Of a stretch of 64,000 bases of DNA, positions 33,160 to 42,484 are shown one piece after another. Source of the stretch: AP-15 sp963787425 (GTDB lineage: Bacteria > Pseudomonadota > Alphaproteobacteria > ATCC43930 > CGMCC-115725); contig CAWBCV010000004.1 of the NCBI GenBank assembly GCA_963787425.1, positions 310,001 to 374,000 on the forward strand. Reading direction: 5' to 3'. Positions within the stretch are counted from its first letter, which is position 1. Each line of letters opens with the position of its first letter. The notes under the pieces were generated by a model. It ran no database searches, was not told the DNA's origin, and was given only the letters and a program-made list of their open reading frames with translations. Position numbers and translations under genes: made by a program.

Positions 33160-34017
33160 ATGAAACCTGTCTCGTTCAGATATTTTGCGCCCCGCGCCGT
33201 TGATGATGCGCTCGATCTCCTCGCCACGCACGGTCAGGAAGGAAAGATCCTTGCTGGCGGACAGAGTCTCGTGCCGGCGATGAATTTTCGGCTCGCCCGT
33301 CCCGTCAGCCTGATCGACATTAATCGCATCGATGCGCTCAATTATGTGCGCGAAGACGGGGGTGAGTTGCGCATTGGGGCGCTTGCCCGGCACGCTCGTT
33401 TCGAGGCACCCGTTACCGCTGGTGCGCTGTCCGCGTTTTTGCCGCGGGTTGCGCGGCACATTGGGCATCTTCCGATCCGCTCTCGCGGCACTTTCTGCGG
33501 AAGCATTGCTCATGCCGATCCGGCCTCCGAATGGTGCTTGCTGGCCGCGACGCTCGATGCCCAGCTCGTCATCGCTAGCCGCCGTGGGCAGCGCAGCGTC
33601 CGGCCGAACGAGTATTTCGTCAGCGCGCTCACGACCACCCTGGAGCCGGACGAGCTCTTGACCGAGATCCGCCTGCCCTTGCTCGATGACAGCTGGCGGA
33701 CGGGCTTTGCCGAGTTCAGCCGGCGGGCTGGCGATTTCGCGCTCACAATGTGCGCCGCCTTTTTGCGGTTCGAGGACGGCCGCATTGTCGAATCACGGAT
33801 CGGAGTCGGTGGCGCCACCGACCGGCCCTCGCGCATAGCCGCAGCCGAGGCGGTACTGACCGGCACCGAAGGCGGGCCTGGCATCCTCAGCGAAGCTGGT
33901 AACATCGCGGCCGAGATGATCGACCCGTTAGAGGACATTCACGCGAGCGGCGAATATCGCCGCGATCTGGTGCGGGCGATGGTCGGACGAGCGTTGGGCC
34001 AGGCGTTAACGCGGTGA
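33160..34017 (+). CDS. FAD-binding subunit of xanthine dehydrogenase-family enzyme (CoxM-like)
   Basis: This 285-residue medium subunit passes electrons from the iron-sulfur subunit to FAD. Family blocks are visible: FRYFAPRAVDDALDLLATHG, the FAD loop ILAGGQSLVPAMNFRLARP, LPIRSRGTFCGSIAHADPAS and the C-terminal SRIGVGGATDRPSR. The ATG at 33160 gives the canonical MKPVSFRYFAPR start; its ribosome binding site is weak. Its stop overlaps the GTG start of the next gene (GTGA), so it is the first gene of a coupled medium-large-small-large operon. Confidence 0.9.
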   Translation: MKPVSFRYFAPRAVDDALDLLATHGQEGKILAGGQSLVPAMNFRLARPVSLIDINRIDALNYVREDGGELRIGALARHARFEAPVTAGALSAFLPRVARHIGHLPIRSRGTFCGSIAHADPASEWCLLAATLDAQLVIASRRGQRSVRPNEYFVSALTTTLEPDELLTEIRLPLLDDSWRTGFAEFSRRAGDFALTMCAAFLRFEDGRIVESRIGVGGATDRPSRIAAAEAVLTGTEGGPGILSEAGNIAAEMIDPLEDIHASGEYRRDLVRAMVGRALGQALTR

Positions 34018-36326
34018 GGTGGGTCGGCCGCCCACTGCCGCGCTACGAAGACCCGGTTCTGCTGCAAGGCCGCGGCCGCTACACCGCCGACCTGGCGCAG
34101 GGTGCCCGCATATTGCGGTTCGTGCGCAGCCCGGTCGCCCGCGGCCGCATCCTCGCCGTGAATGCGCCAGACGTGCCAATCATAACCCCGGCTGTTCTCG
34201 GCGATGTCAAACCGATCTGTCCGCACCTCGACCGTCCCGATTATGTCCCAGTTGCGCAACCGATCCTCGCCGATGAGCGCGTCACCTATGTCGGTGAGCC
34301 GATCGCGGCGGTGATCGCCGACACCGCCGCTGAGGCCGAAGACCTCGCCGAACAGGTCACGGTGGAGATTGCAGCCGAGACGCCGATCGTGACGCTAGAC
34401 CAGGCGCTCGCACCCGGCGCGCCACTGGTCCATGACACGGCTGCACAGAACACACTGATCGACGCGCGCTTTGAAACCACCGATATCGCTGCTGCCTTCG
34501 CAGCGGCGCACCAAGTGGTCGAATTTGCGTTCACGTCAGCCCGGCAGTCGGCGGCGCCGTTGGAGCCGCGCGGTGCCGTCGCCGCTTTCGATCCGGCGAC
34601 GGGCCGCGTCACCCTCTCGGCGTCGACGCAAATGCCGCACTTGTTGCGAACCGGCATTGCCGACGCGCTGGGGATCCCGGAATCCGAACTCCGCGTCGTC
34701 GCGCCGGAGGTTGGCGGCGGCTTCGGCCAGAAGATGGCGCTGATCCCGGAATATATCGTTGCGGTCTGGGCGGCGCGGCGTTTCGCCTGCACTGTCGCCT
34801 GGATCGAGGATCGGCTCGAAAACCTGACCGCGTCGTTTCACGCGCGCGACCAGCGTCTCCATTTGCGCGGCGCATTCGATGCGGACGGCAGATTGCTGGC
34901 GATCGACGCCGACATCCTGTGCAATGTCGGTGCCTATTCGAATTTCCCGGCCACCTGTGGGGTCGAGCCGTTGATGGCGCTGGCGGACATGCCCGGACCC
35001 TACCGGGTGCCCGAGTACCGCGCCCGGGCCCGCGCCGTCGCCAGCAACACCTGCCCGATGGCGCCCTATCGCGGCGTGTCGCGACCCGTCATCACCGCGG
35101 CGATGGAGCGGTTGATGGATTGCGCGGCCGCCCGGCTCGGGCTCGACATGCTCGAAATCCGGCGCCGCAACCTGACCGCCGAGTTCCCTCATACCTCGGT
35201 GACCGGTGTTGTGCAGGACGCCGGCAGCTATCGCGAGGCGATGGAGGCTGCGGCGCGGGTGGTTGACTTCGCCCATTTCCGCGCGCGGCAGCAAACAGAG
35301 CGCGCCGATGGCCGTTGGCTCGGCCTCGGGATGTCGGTTTTCGCAGAGCGCACCGGGCCCGGCAGCCCCGCCTTTGCCGCGCGGCGTATGGTGATCACCC
35401 CGGGATTCGAGCGGGTTGAATTGGCGATGGACCCCTCGGGCTTTCTCGAAGCCCGGATCGGCAGCTCGCCGCACGGTCAGGGGCTGAAGACGACATTGGC
35501 GCAATTGCTCGCCGACGAGATCGGTATCGCGCCCAAAGAGATCCGGGTCATCGCCGGCGATACCGACCGCACCCCTTACGGCTGGGGCACTTTCGCCAGC
35601 CGCTCGCTGGTGATCGCCGGCGGCGCCTGCAAGCTCGCGGCCGCGAGGTTGCGCGAGCGCCTGCAAGCGGTCGCCGGCCAGATATTGGAGGCGGCCGCCT
35701 CTGACATCGAGATTGGCGACGGTCGCGCATTCGTGCGCGGCACCGATCTCGGCGTCGAGGTGCGGCAATTGGCGCGCACCGCCTATCACCAGAGCCACCG
35801 TTTTCCGGCGATCGCCGAAACCGGGCTGTCAGCGGTGGCGACCTATGACCCCTACGGCACCTTCTCGAACGCCTGCCATGTCGCGATCGTCGCGGTCGAC
35901 ATCGCGACCGGCCATGTCGAGATCGAGCGGTTCGTTGTCGTCGAGGACGCCGGCCGTCTGATCAACCCGATGATCGTCGAGGGACAGATTCATGGCGGCG
36001 TCGCCCAGGGCATTGCCAACGCGCTCTACGAAAAGGTGGTTTACGACGACGGTGGCAACATACTGACCGGCTCGCTTGCCGACTATCTCGTGCCGACGAT
36101 GGCGGAAATCCCGGAGCTCGAAATCCACCATCTGGAAACCCTGACTGAGGCGAGCGTCACCGGCGCCAAGGGCGTCGGCGAGGGCGGCACGATCGGCGCG
36201 CCGGCGGCGATACTCAACGCGGTTTCCGATGCGCTGGCGCCGTTTGGCGTCGGTATCTTCGAAATGCCGATCACGCCGCAGCGGATCACACAGTTGCTGC
36301 GCGAGGCAGGGTGCAAAGCGCAATGA
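34014..36326 (+). CDS. Molybdopterin-binding large subunit, xanthine dehydrogenase family (CoxL-like) 1
   Basis: This 770-residue subunit binds the molybdenum cofactor. It contains RYEDPVLLQGRGRYTADLA, YVGEPIAAVIADT, APEVGGGFGQKMALIPEY, NTCPMAPYRGVSRP, GSSPHGQGLKTTLAQ and the C-terminal GAKGVGEGGTIGAPAA with the catalytic glutamate. The CO dehydrogenase active-site loop AYXCSFR is not present (it reads APYRGVSRP here), so this is not a form I CO dehydrogenase. The start is a GTG overlapping the previous stop by four bases. The substrate is probably a heteroaromatic ring or aldehyde. Confidence 0.9.
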   Translation: MRWVGRPLPRYEDPVLLQGRGRYTADLAQGARILRFVRSPVARGRILAVNAPDVPIITPAVLGDVKPICPHLDRPDYVPVAQPILADERVTYVGEPIAAVIADTAAEAEDLAEQVTVEIAAETPIVTLDQALAPGAPLVHDTAAQNTLIDARFETTDIAAAFAAAHQVVEFAFTSARQSAAPLEPRGAVAAFDPATGRVTLSASTQMPHLLRTGIADALGIPESELRVVAPEVGGGFGQKMALIPEYIVAVWAARRFACTVAWIEDRLENLTASFHARDQRLHLRGAFDADGRLLAIDADILCNVGAYSNFPATCGVEPLMALADMPGPYRVPEYRARARAVASNTCPMAPYRGVSRPVITAAMERLMDCAAARLGLDMLEIRRRNLTAEFPHTSVTGVVQDAGSYREAMEAAARVVDFAHFRARQQTERADGRWLGLGMSVFAERTGPGSPAFAARRMVITPGFERVELAMDPSGFLEARIGSSPHGQGLKTTLAQLLADEIGIAPKEIRVIAGDTDRTPYGWGTFASRSLVIAGGACKLAAARLRERLQAVAGQILEAAASDIEIGDGRAFVRGTDLGVEVRQLARTAYHQSHRFPAIAETGLSAVATYDPYGTFSNACHVAIVAVDIATGHVEIERFVVVEDAGRLINPMIVEGQIHGGVAQGIANALYEKVVYDDGGNILTGSLADYLVPTMAEIPELEIHHLETLTEASVTGAKGVGEGGTIGAPAAILNAVSDALAPFGVGIFEMPITPQRITQLLREAGCKAQ

Positions 36327-36799
36327 GCGATAAATACGACGTCACCTTCACGGTGAATGGCGAGAGGCGCACGATCCGCGTCGAACCGCGGCGCAGCTTG
36401 GCCGACGCGCTGCGCGAGGATTGCGGCCTCACGGGCACGCATCTCGGCTGCGAGCATGGCGTCTGCGGCGCCTGCACCGTGTTGGTCGACGACCGGCCGG
36501 TGCGTTCCTGCCTGATGTTTGCGGTGCAGGCCGAGGGTACCAGGGTGCGCACTGTCGAGGGGCTCGCCACTGGCGACAAGCTGCACCCGCTGCAGCAGGC
36601 GTTCTGGGACCATCATGGGTTGCAATGCGGCTTCTGCACGCCCGGATTTTTGATGCTGGCCGTCGGCATCCTGGAACGCGACCCCGACATCGCCGAACCC
36701 GACCTGCGCGAGGCGTTGTCGTCGAATTTATGCCGCTGTACCGGCTATCAGAACATCCTGAAATCGGTGCTTGCCGCCGCCGCTGAAATGCGCAAATGA
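36323..36799 (+). CDS. 2Fe-2S iron-sulfur subunit, xanthine dehydrogenase family (CoxS-like)
   Basis: This 158-residue subunit has the plant-ferredoxin-type cluster GCEHGVCGACTVLVDDRPV with a later CL, and the second cluster with QCGFCTPGFLM and NLCRCTGYQNI. These are the usual eight cysteines. The ATG at 36323 overlaps the preceding stop by four bases (ATGA), which decides the start over an upstream ATG at 36311. It should serve both large subunits of the operon, since only one small subunit gene is present. Confidence 0.92.
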   Translation: MSDKYDVTFTVNGERRTIRVEPRRSLADALREDCGLTGTHLGCEHGVCGACTVLVDDRPVRSCLMFAVQAEGTRVRTVEGLATGDKLHPLQQAFWDHHGLQCGFCTPGFLMLAVGILERDPDIAEPDLREALSSNLCRCTGYQNILKSVLAAAAEMRK

Positions 36800-39072
36800 G
36801 CCTGATCGGCCGATCGGTTAGGCGCCTCGAGGACCGCCCGTTGCTCTGCGGCAGCGGCCGTTTCGCGGCCGATATCACGGTACCGGACATGCTTTACATG
36901 CGCGTGGTGCGCTCGCCTCTCGCGTTCGGCCGCCTCACCGGCCTGCGGATCGCGGAGGCGGTGGCGCATCCCGGCACTGTCGCCATCTGGAGTGCGGAAG
37001 ACGTCGCCGATATTCCCCCGATCGGCTTTCGCATGACGTCGGTGGAGGGGCTGGAACCCTATCGCCAGCCGGTCTTGTCGAATGGACATGTGCGCTATGT
37101 CGGCGAGCCGATCGCGGCGGTGTTCGCCGCCCACCCCTACACGGCCGAAGACATCGCCGACCTCGTCGCACCGACAATCGAGGCGTGGACGCCATGCCTC
37201 GATCCGGTCGGTTCGCCAAGCGAATTCGCGCCGGGACGCAGTACCGAGGCCGCTGTGATCGCCAAAGCTTATGGCGATCTCGACGCTGCCTTTACCGGAG
37301 CGCATGCGGTGGTAGCGCTGGAGTTGACGATCGGCCGGCACAGCGGCGTGCCGCTCGAAACCCGCGGTGCGGTCGCCGTGCCGGGAGCGACCGACGGCAT
37401 CCTTCGGTTGTACGGCGCCGCAAAGGTGCCGCATTACAACCGCCAGGCGCTCGCCGCGATGCTCGGGCTGCCGCTCGACCGGATTCACCTGCACGAAGGG
37501 CATGTCGGCGGCGGCTTCGGCATTCGCGGCGAGCTCTATCCCGAGGACGTCTTGACCTGCGCAGCGGCGCTGCGGCTCGGACGGCCGGTCAAGTGGATCG
37601 AGGACCGTTACGAGCATCTGGTGGCGGCGAACCAGTCCCGCGGCTCGGTCCATTGGGTGCGCGCGGCGGTCGACGAGGACGGCTTCATTCTGGGCCTCGA
37701 CGACGAGTTCTGGTTCGACCAGGGAGGCTACCTGCGGACGCACGGTGTCACCGTCACCGACCTCACCTGCGCGATGCTGCCTGGCCCTTACGTGATTCCC
37801 GCCTACCGTTCGGTCGGTCATGTGCGCCTGACCAACAAGACGCCGTGCGGTACCTATCGTGCACCCGGACGGTTCGAGGCGAGCTTTGTCCGCGAGCGGC
37901 TCGTCGATGTGATCGCCGACCGGCTCGGGCTCGATCCGCTGGTGGTCCGGCAGCGAAACTTCATTGCGAAGACGGCGATGCCGTTCCGCCGCGAGTTCTC
38001 CGCCCTCGGCACCGACATCGTCTATGACACCGGCGACTATGCGGGGCTTTTGGAGAAGTTCCTGAGCCGGGTGGAATGGGAGAGGCTGCGCGCCGATGTG
38101 GCCCGGCGCCGGCAAGCAGGGGAGATCGTCGGACTAGGCCTTGGCTTTTTTGTCGAGAAAAGCGGGCTCGGCCCGTTCGACGATGTCCGCATCACGCTTG
38201 GCGGCGATGGCGCGATCGAGGTGATCACCGGCGCCGCCTCGATCGGTCAAGGGGTCGAGACGGTCATGGCGCAAATCTGCGCCGACGGGCTTGGCACCGG
38301 TCTCGACCGCATTCGAGTCATCCATGGTCAGACCGATCGCATTGCACGTGGGATGGGTGCTTTTGCCTCCCGCGTCACGGTGATGACCGGCGCGGCGGTG
38401 ACGATCGCCGCTGCAAAGCTGCGTAGCGAGTTGTTGACGGTGGCCGGACGACTGTTGCAGACCGCGCCCGAGCGTCTTGCCGTCACAGATGACCGGGTCG
38501 TGGTGCGCGACGCGCCCGGCGGACCCTCGCTCGACCTGGCCTCAGTCGCGCGCAGCGCTGGCGGCGAGCTCGCCGCTGACGCCACCTTCACGACCGAACG
38601 CATGACCTACCCTTACGGCGTGCATCTCGCCCAGGTGCGCATCGAGCGCGGCAGTTGTGCGATCACGGTCGAGCGGTTCTTCGTCGGCTACGATATCGGC
38701 CGCGCGGTCAACCCTATGCTGGTCGAGGGACAGATCGCCGGCGGCGCGGCGCAGGGCATAGGGGCCTCTCTCCTCGAAGAGTTCGTGTATGACGCCTCCG
38801 GGCAGCCCCAGTCGGTTACTCTGGCCGATTACCTGATGCCGAGTATTGCCGAGATCCCGACGATCGAGGTGGTCCTTTTCGAGGACGCACCGACACCACT
38901 CAACCCGCTCGGCGTCAAAGGCGCCGGCGAAGCTGGCATCAGCGGGGCGGGTGCCGCGATCGCCGCCGCGGTCGATGATGCCCTCGGCCGGCCCGGCGCG
39001 GTCCGGCAACTGCCGATCACACCAAACCGCCTTCATACGCTTTTGGCAGAGCTTCCGGCGGCGGAACGCTGA
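36796..39072 (+). CDS. Molybdopterin-binding large subunit, xanthine dehydrogenase family (CoxL-like) 2
   Basis: This 758-residue subunit has the same plan as the gene two places upstream: RRLEDRPLLCGSGRFAADI, YVGEPIAAVFAAHPY, HVGGGFGIRGELYPEDVLT, CGTYRAPGRFEASFVRERL, SIGQGVETVMAQICADG and the C-terminal GVKGAGEAGISGAGAAI with the active-site Glu. It is closer to the frameshifted subunit at 30.4-32.8 kb (shared GIRGELYPED/GVRGELYPED, TYRAPGRFE, NPMLVEGQ) than to its operon neighbour. It overlaps the small-subunit stop by four bases. Two large subunits with one medium and one small subunit is unusual. Confidence 0.9.
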   Translation: MSLIGRSVRRLEDRPLLCGSGRFAADITVPDMLYMRVVRSPLAFGRLTGLRIAEAVAHPGTVAIWSAEDVADIPPIGFRMTSVEGLEPYRQPVLSNGHVRYVGEPIAAVFAAHPYTAEDIADLVAPTIEAWTPCLDPVGSPSEFAPGRSTEAAVIAKAYGDLDAAFTGAHAVVALELTIGRHSGVPLETRGAVAVPGATDGILRLYGAAKVPHYNRQALAAMLGLPLDRIHLHEGHVGGGFGIRGELYPEDVLTCAAALRLGRPVKWIEDRYEHLVAANQSRGSVHWVRAAVDEDGFILGLDDEFWFDQGGYLRTHGVTVTDLTCAMLPGPYVIPAYRSVGHVRLTNKTPCGTYRAPGRFEASFVRERLVDVIADRLGLDPLVVRQRNFIAKTAMPFRREFSALGTDIVYDTGDYAGLLEKFLSRVEWERLRADVARRRQAGEIVGLGLGFFVEKSGLGPFDDVRITLGGDGAIEVITGAASIGQGVETVMAQICADGLGTGLDRIRVIHGQTDRIARGMGAFASRVTVMTGAAVTIAAAKLRSELLTVAGRLLQTAPERLAVTDDRVVVRDAPGGPSLDLASVARSAGGELAADATFTTERMTYPYGVHLAQVRIERGSCAITVERFFVGYDIGRAVNPMLVEGQIAGGAAQGIGASLLEEFVYDASGQPQSVTLADYLMPSIAEIPTIEVVLFEDAPTPLNPLGVKGAGEAGISGAGAAIAAAVDDALGRPGAVRQLPITPNRLHTLLAELPAAER

Positions 39073-39082
39073 CGTTCCCGAC

Positions 39083-39892
39083 TTAGCGGTCGCGGAGGCG
39101 ATCCATCAGCGGCTTCTGCTGGCCGCCATCGATCTCGATCATCGTGCCGTTGACGAAATGCGCCAAATCAGAAGCGAGGTAAGTGACCAGACTGGCAACT
39201 TCCTCGCATTCGGCAATGCGCCCCAGCGGAATGCTGCGCGGGGCAAGCGTATCAGCTTCCTCGCGCGGGATCTTCATGTCGCGGGCCATCGCATCGACCA
39301 GACCGGCCCAGCGCTCGGTACGGACCGGCCCAGGATTTACCGCCACAAAGCTGATATTGTCCTTGCCGTACTGCGCAGCGAGCGCAAGCGTCAGGTTTTG
39401 CCCAGCGGCATTTGCCGCTCCTGGCGCGATCTCCCAGTAAGACGGTTTGACTCCGTCATTGCCGATCAGGTTGACGACGCGTCCGCGGCCCTGCTTCTGC
39501 ATGATCGGCAATACATGTTTCAGGCAGCGCACATAACCCATGAATTTGAGCTGCAACGACTGCGCCCAATGCTCCTCGGTCAGGAACTCGAGAACTCCAC
39601 CGGGCGACGATCCGGCGTTGTTGACCAGAATATCGATGCGCCCGAGCGCGGTGTGAGCCTTCTTGACAAAGGCCTCGGCATCGTCCGGATTTGTCAGGTC
39701 AGCCGGTATCGCGATTATTTTCCGATTTGTCTCGCGCGCAATTTGAGACGCTGCTCCCTCCAGCGGCTCCTTGCGACGTGCGCAGATTGCGACGTCGACA
39801 CCCTCCCGAGCCAACGCGAAGGCTATCGCCTTGCCGATACCGGCGCTCGCTCCGGTGACAAGCGCCGTCTTCCCGTTCATCTGGAGATCCAT
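39083..39892 (-). CDS. SDR-family oxidoreductase lacking the Tyr-Lys pair
   Basis: This 269-residue protein has a complete short-chain dehydrogenase nucleotide site (ALVTGASAGIGKAIAFALAR near residue 10, then ILVNNAGSSPGG). At the expected active site, however, it reads PSYWEIAPGAANAAGQN, so the normal YxxxK is replaced. The C-terminal block IAECEEVASLVTYLASDLAHFVNGTMIEIDGG is normal. Members like this may be non-canonical reductases or have another function. An AGGA site supports the 39892 start. It ends 11 bases from the convergent molybdenum hydroxylase gene. Confidence 0.82.
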   Translation of the reverse strand: MDLQMNGKTALVTGASAGIGKAIAFALAREGVDVAICARRKEPLEGAASQIARETNRKIIAIPADLTNPDDAEAFVKKAHTALGRIDILVNNAGSSPGGVLEFLTEEHWAQSLQLKFMGYVRCLKHVLPIMQKQGRGRVVNLIGNDGVKPSYWEIAPGAANAAGQNLTLALAAQYGKDNISFVAVNPGPVRTERWAGLVDAMARDMKIPREEADTLAPRSIPLGRIAECEEVASLVTYLASDLAHFVNGTMIEIDGGQQKPLMDRLRDR

Positions 39893-40100
39893 GAGGATTC
39901 CTGTAGGTTAAAGACGTGACGAAGGCTTGCTAACGTCCGCTGGCGATTACCCTCCTGTCAATCGCTCGTAGGGGCACCGACATAGTCACGGCCGCCTTCA
40001 CGTAACCCCGAGCGTACCGGGGGCGTCATGCACGAGATGCGTCGCCCGACCCACCATCTTCACGGATGGTCCGCGTCCTCGTCGTGGAGGGCCGGCAATT

Positions 40101-40919
40101 TTATTCTTTGAACTGCGCCGCCCGCCACCTTACTGCGGCCGGGACGCCTTCGGTGGCGACCATTTCACGGAATTTCGTCCCGAATTCCGTTTTGGTCGCG
40201 TAAAGCGGGCCAACAACGTCGAGCCCGGCATAAATCGCGGTGCGGAAACCCGCGGCGTCGGCGCCGCGATTGACCGCACGCTTGGTCGCATAGAGGGCTT
40301 CCGGCGAAATCAACGACAGCCGCTTGGCGTAGCGGAGGCTTGACGTCCGCAGCTCCGCGAGCGGCACGACGCGGTTTACCATGCCGAGCTCCAGTGCGCT
40401 CTCGGCATCGATGGTGTCGCCGAAATAGAGGAGTTCCCGCGCCCTCTTGTAGCCGATGATCATCGGCATGACGATAGCCGGGCCGACACTGGAGAAACGC
40501 ACTTCAGGCTCGCCAAAGGTTGCATTGTCGGCGGCGATCGTCAGATCGCACAGCATGACGAGCTCGCAGCCGCCGCCCATCACATGACCCTGAACCGACG
40601 CGATCACCGGCTTTTTCATGGTCCAAGGCGTCATTTCGAAATCGAGCTGGACGCTCAGATGCTGATGCGCCGTGGTCGGGTCGCTGCGCCAATCGTCCGT
40701 CCCCGGCTCTTTCGCCGAGATGTCGTAGCCGGCACAGAAGCTGCGGCCTTCGGCTTGCAACAAGACGACACTTGTTTCTGGATCCTCATCTGCACGCGTG
40801 AAGGCAGCGAGCAGCTGACGCTGCAGCTCCGCACTGATGGCGTTAAGCTTTTCCGGACGATTCAAAGTGATGACGCTGACCTTTTCGTCCGCTTCGTACC
40901 GAACCACCGGATCGGCCAT
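40101..40919 (-). CDS. Enoyl-CoA hydratase/isomerase family protein
   Basis: This 272-residue protein is a crotonase-fold enzyme that hydrates or isomerises CoA esters. The first oxyanion element is SFCAGYDISAKEPG, and the second is QGHVMGGGCELVMLCDLTIA. The second catalytic glutamate position reads FGEPEVRFSSVG. The GGAGGAG ribosome binding site lies before the ATG at 40919; upstream in-frame starts have no similarity. It is 16 bases downstream of the acyl-CoA synthetase alpha-subunit gene, so the two form an operon probably degrading a CoA-bound intermediate. Confidence 0.87.
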   Translation of the reverse strand: MADPVVRYEADEKVSVITLNRPEKLNAISAELQRQLLAAFTRADEDPETSVVLLQAEGRSFCAGYDISAKEPGTDDWRSDPTTAHQHLSVQLDFEMTPWTMKKPVIASVQGHVMGGGCELVMLCDLTIAADNATFGEPEVRFSSVGPAIVMPMIIGYKRARELLYFGDTIDAESALELGMVNRVVPLAELRTSSLRYAKRLSLISPEALYATKRAVNRGADAAGFRTAIYAGLDVVGPLYATKTEFGTKFREMVATEGVPAAVRWRAAQFKE

Positions 40920-40935
40920 AATTTGCTCTCCTCCG

Positions 40936-42312
40936 CTAAACCGCATAGCGCGCCAGCCGGTCGATTGCCGAGAGACCCTCGCGAATGCCGCCGACCACCG
41001 GGATGTTCGCCGCGCGAAGATATGCAACCTGCTCCCGGTTCATGACGCCCGGCCGGGTGTGCAAGAGGTAATGCGGCTTGCCGCTATTCTCAGCCGCGCG
41101 AACGAACAGCTCGAGATAGCTCCACGGAAGCTCAGGCATCTCGAAGGGCTGACCATCGCAATTGTCGCGGCAGAACACGATGATGTCGTGGTCGGGGCTG
41201 CGGTCCAACAGACCGAGCGCGTGCGGCAGGTTCGCGACAAAGGTGCCGTTGCCCCAAGCGTCGAGCGGGTTGCCGTCGCCACTGACAAAGCCGATCCGGC
41301 GTTCGATTTCCTCCTTTGCCGCGGCCGATAGCGGCGGTAGCCGAAGATCAGCCGACCCGGCAATGTCCAGGATCAACTCAGCCAGCCCGCCGGACGAAGT
41401 AACGACGCCGATCCGGCTCCCCGCCGCTCGACGCGCGCCCTGAGCAGCGGCGAGCACCTCGGTAAACTCGACGAGGTCCGACACTTCGATTGCGCGGTGC
41501 GCGCGCAGCAGCTCGGAGACAAAGCCGGGCTCGCCGGCGAGCCCGCCCGTGTGAGTCGTCACGGCCTTTCTCGTGCGCTCGGTTCGCCCGACCTTCAGCA
41601 CCACCACCGGTTTCCCTTGCGCAGCGGCGCGATCGAGTGCGGCGGCAAAGCGATCCGGCGACCGAACGGTCTCGATAAACCCGCCGATCATTCTGGTGCG
41701 CGGATCGTCGACGAGGTACTCGAAATAATCGGCCGCGACCACCACGGCTTCGTTCCCGGAAGAGACGACATGGCTTAAGCCAAAGCGTCGGATGTCGGTC
41801 AACAGGCTGATGCAGAACGCGCCGCTCTGTGACACGATGCCGACATTGCCGGCAAGGCCGGCCGGGTCGCGCAGCTCCTGCAGATAGGTCGTGCTATGAT
41901 CATGCGGGCTGAGCACTCCCATACAGTTGGGCCCGCAGAGCGCGATGCCGGCGTCGCGGCAGATCCCTTCGATTTGGGCTTGCAGTCGACGCCCGTCCTC
42001 GCCGCGTTCGGCGAACCCGCCATCGTAGATGACGGCACCTCGCATGCCGCGCTCGGCTGCTGCGAGGAACGCCTCGAAGACGCGCGCATGGCCGACGCAG
42101 AACACCGCGACATCGGGGGGGTCGGGCAATTCTGCGATATTCGCATAGCATTGCCGGCCCGATACCGTGGAATAATTGGGGTTGATCGGGAAAATCGGGC
42201 CGGAAAAGCCGATGCGATCGAGAGAGGTGATCAGCCTTCGCCCTATTGTCGGTTTGTTCGACGCACCGACGACAGCAATCGATTTTGGCCGAAAGAGCGC
42301 GTCGAGCCTCAT
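40936..42312 (-). CDS. ADP-forming acyl-CoA synthetase, CoA-binding (alpha) subunit only
   Basis: This 458-residue protein has the CoA-binding Rossmann domain (SIAVVGASNKPTIGRRLITSL), the succinyl-CoA-ligase-like domain with GIVSQSGAFCISLLTDIRR and the conserved histidine in THTGGLAGEPGF. It stops after about 460 residues, whereas many bacterial acetyl-CoA synthetases (ADP-forming) or protein acetyltransferases continue into an ATP-grasp domain of about 230 residues. No ATP-grasp partner is seen nearby, so the partner is elsewhere or the activity differs. The start at 42312 has AAGGAG. Confidence 0.85.
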   Translation of the reverse strand: MRLDALFRPKSIAVVGASNKPTIGRRLITSLDRIGFSGPIFPINPNYSTVSGRQCYANIAELPDPPDVAVFCVGHARVFEAFLAAAERGMRGAVIYDGGFAERGEDGRRLQAQIEGICRDAGIALCGPNCMGVLSPHDHSTTYLQELRDPAGLAGNVGIVSQSGAFCISLLTDIRRFGLSHVVSSGNEAVVVAADYFEYLVDDPRTRMIGGFIETVRSPDRFAAALDRAAAQGKPVVVLKVGRTERTRKAVTTHTGGLAGEPGFVSELLRAHRAIEVSDLVEFTEVLAAAQGARRAAGSRIGVVTSSGGLAELILDIAGSADLRLPPLSAAAKEEIERRIGFVSGDGNPLDAWGNGTFVANLPHALGLLDRSPDHDIIVFCRDNCDGQPFEMPELPWSYLELFVRAAENSGKPHYLLHTRPGVMNREQVAYLRAANIPVVGGIREGLSAIDRLARYAV

Positions 42313-42456
42313 CGGTCATCGCTCCTTGAGCGGATTGGGAGACGACATTACAACGCTGCGGCGTTCGGCGCAGTATGTCATCGACCGAGAGAAAGACCGG
42401 GCTTCCGATCCCCGAAACGGGCCGTCATGTGGGTGTTGGAGTAGAGAGGCCACGTG

Positions 42457-42472
42457 TTTGTCAATTGGCAAA
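42457..42472. promoter_or_regulatory. 16-bp near-palindrome, possible operator
   Basis: TTTGTCAATTGGCAAA is palindromic apart from one T/G pair. It lies in the 170-base gap upstream of the acyl-CoA synthetase/hydratase operon, followed by AT-rich AATAATATTTGGCA. A GntR- or TetR-type regulator could bind, but no such gene is in the window. Confidence 0.3.
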
Positions 42473-42484
42473 TAATATTTGGCA

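Noticed and set aside
34536..35798. Minus-strand frame of 420 residues
   Set aside because: Antisense to the first large subunit with no family features.
36748..38115. Minus-strand frame of 455 residues
   Set aside because: It runs antisense through the second molybdenum hydroxylase large subunit, whose motifs are clear; GC-rich antisense frames of this length are common.
34014..39072. Form I CO dehydrogenase (coxMSL)
   Set aside because: The CoxL active-site loop AYXCSFR is missing in both large subunits (they read APYRGVSRP and TYRAPGRFE), and no coxDEF genes are present, so a generic molybdenum hydroxylase is the better call.
39893..40100. Intrinsic terminator CCATC...GGATGG
   Set aside because: A short hairpin is present but no T-run follows on either strand.
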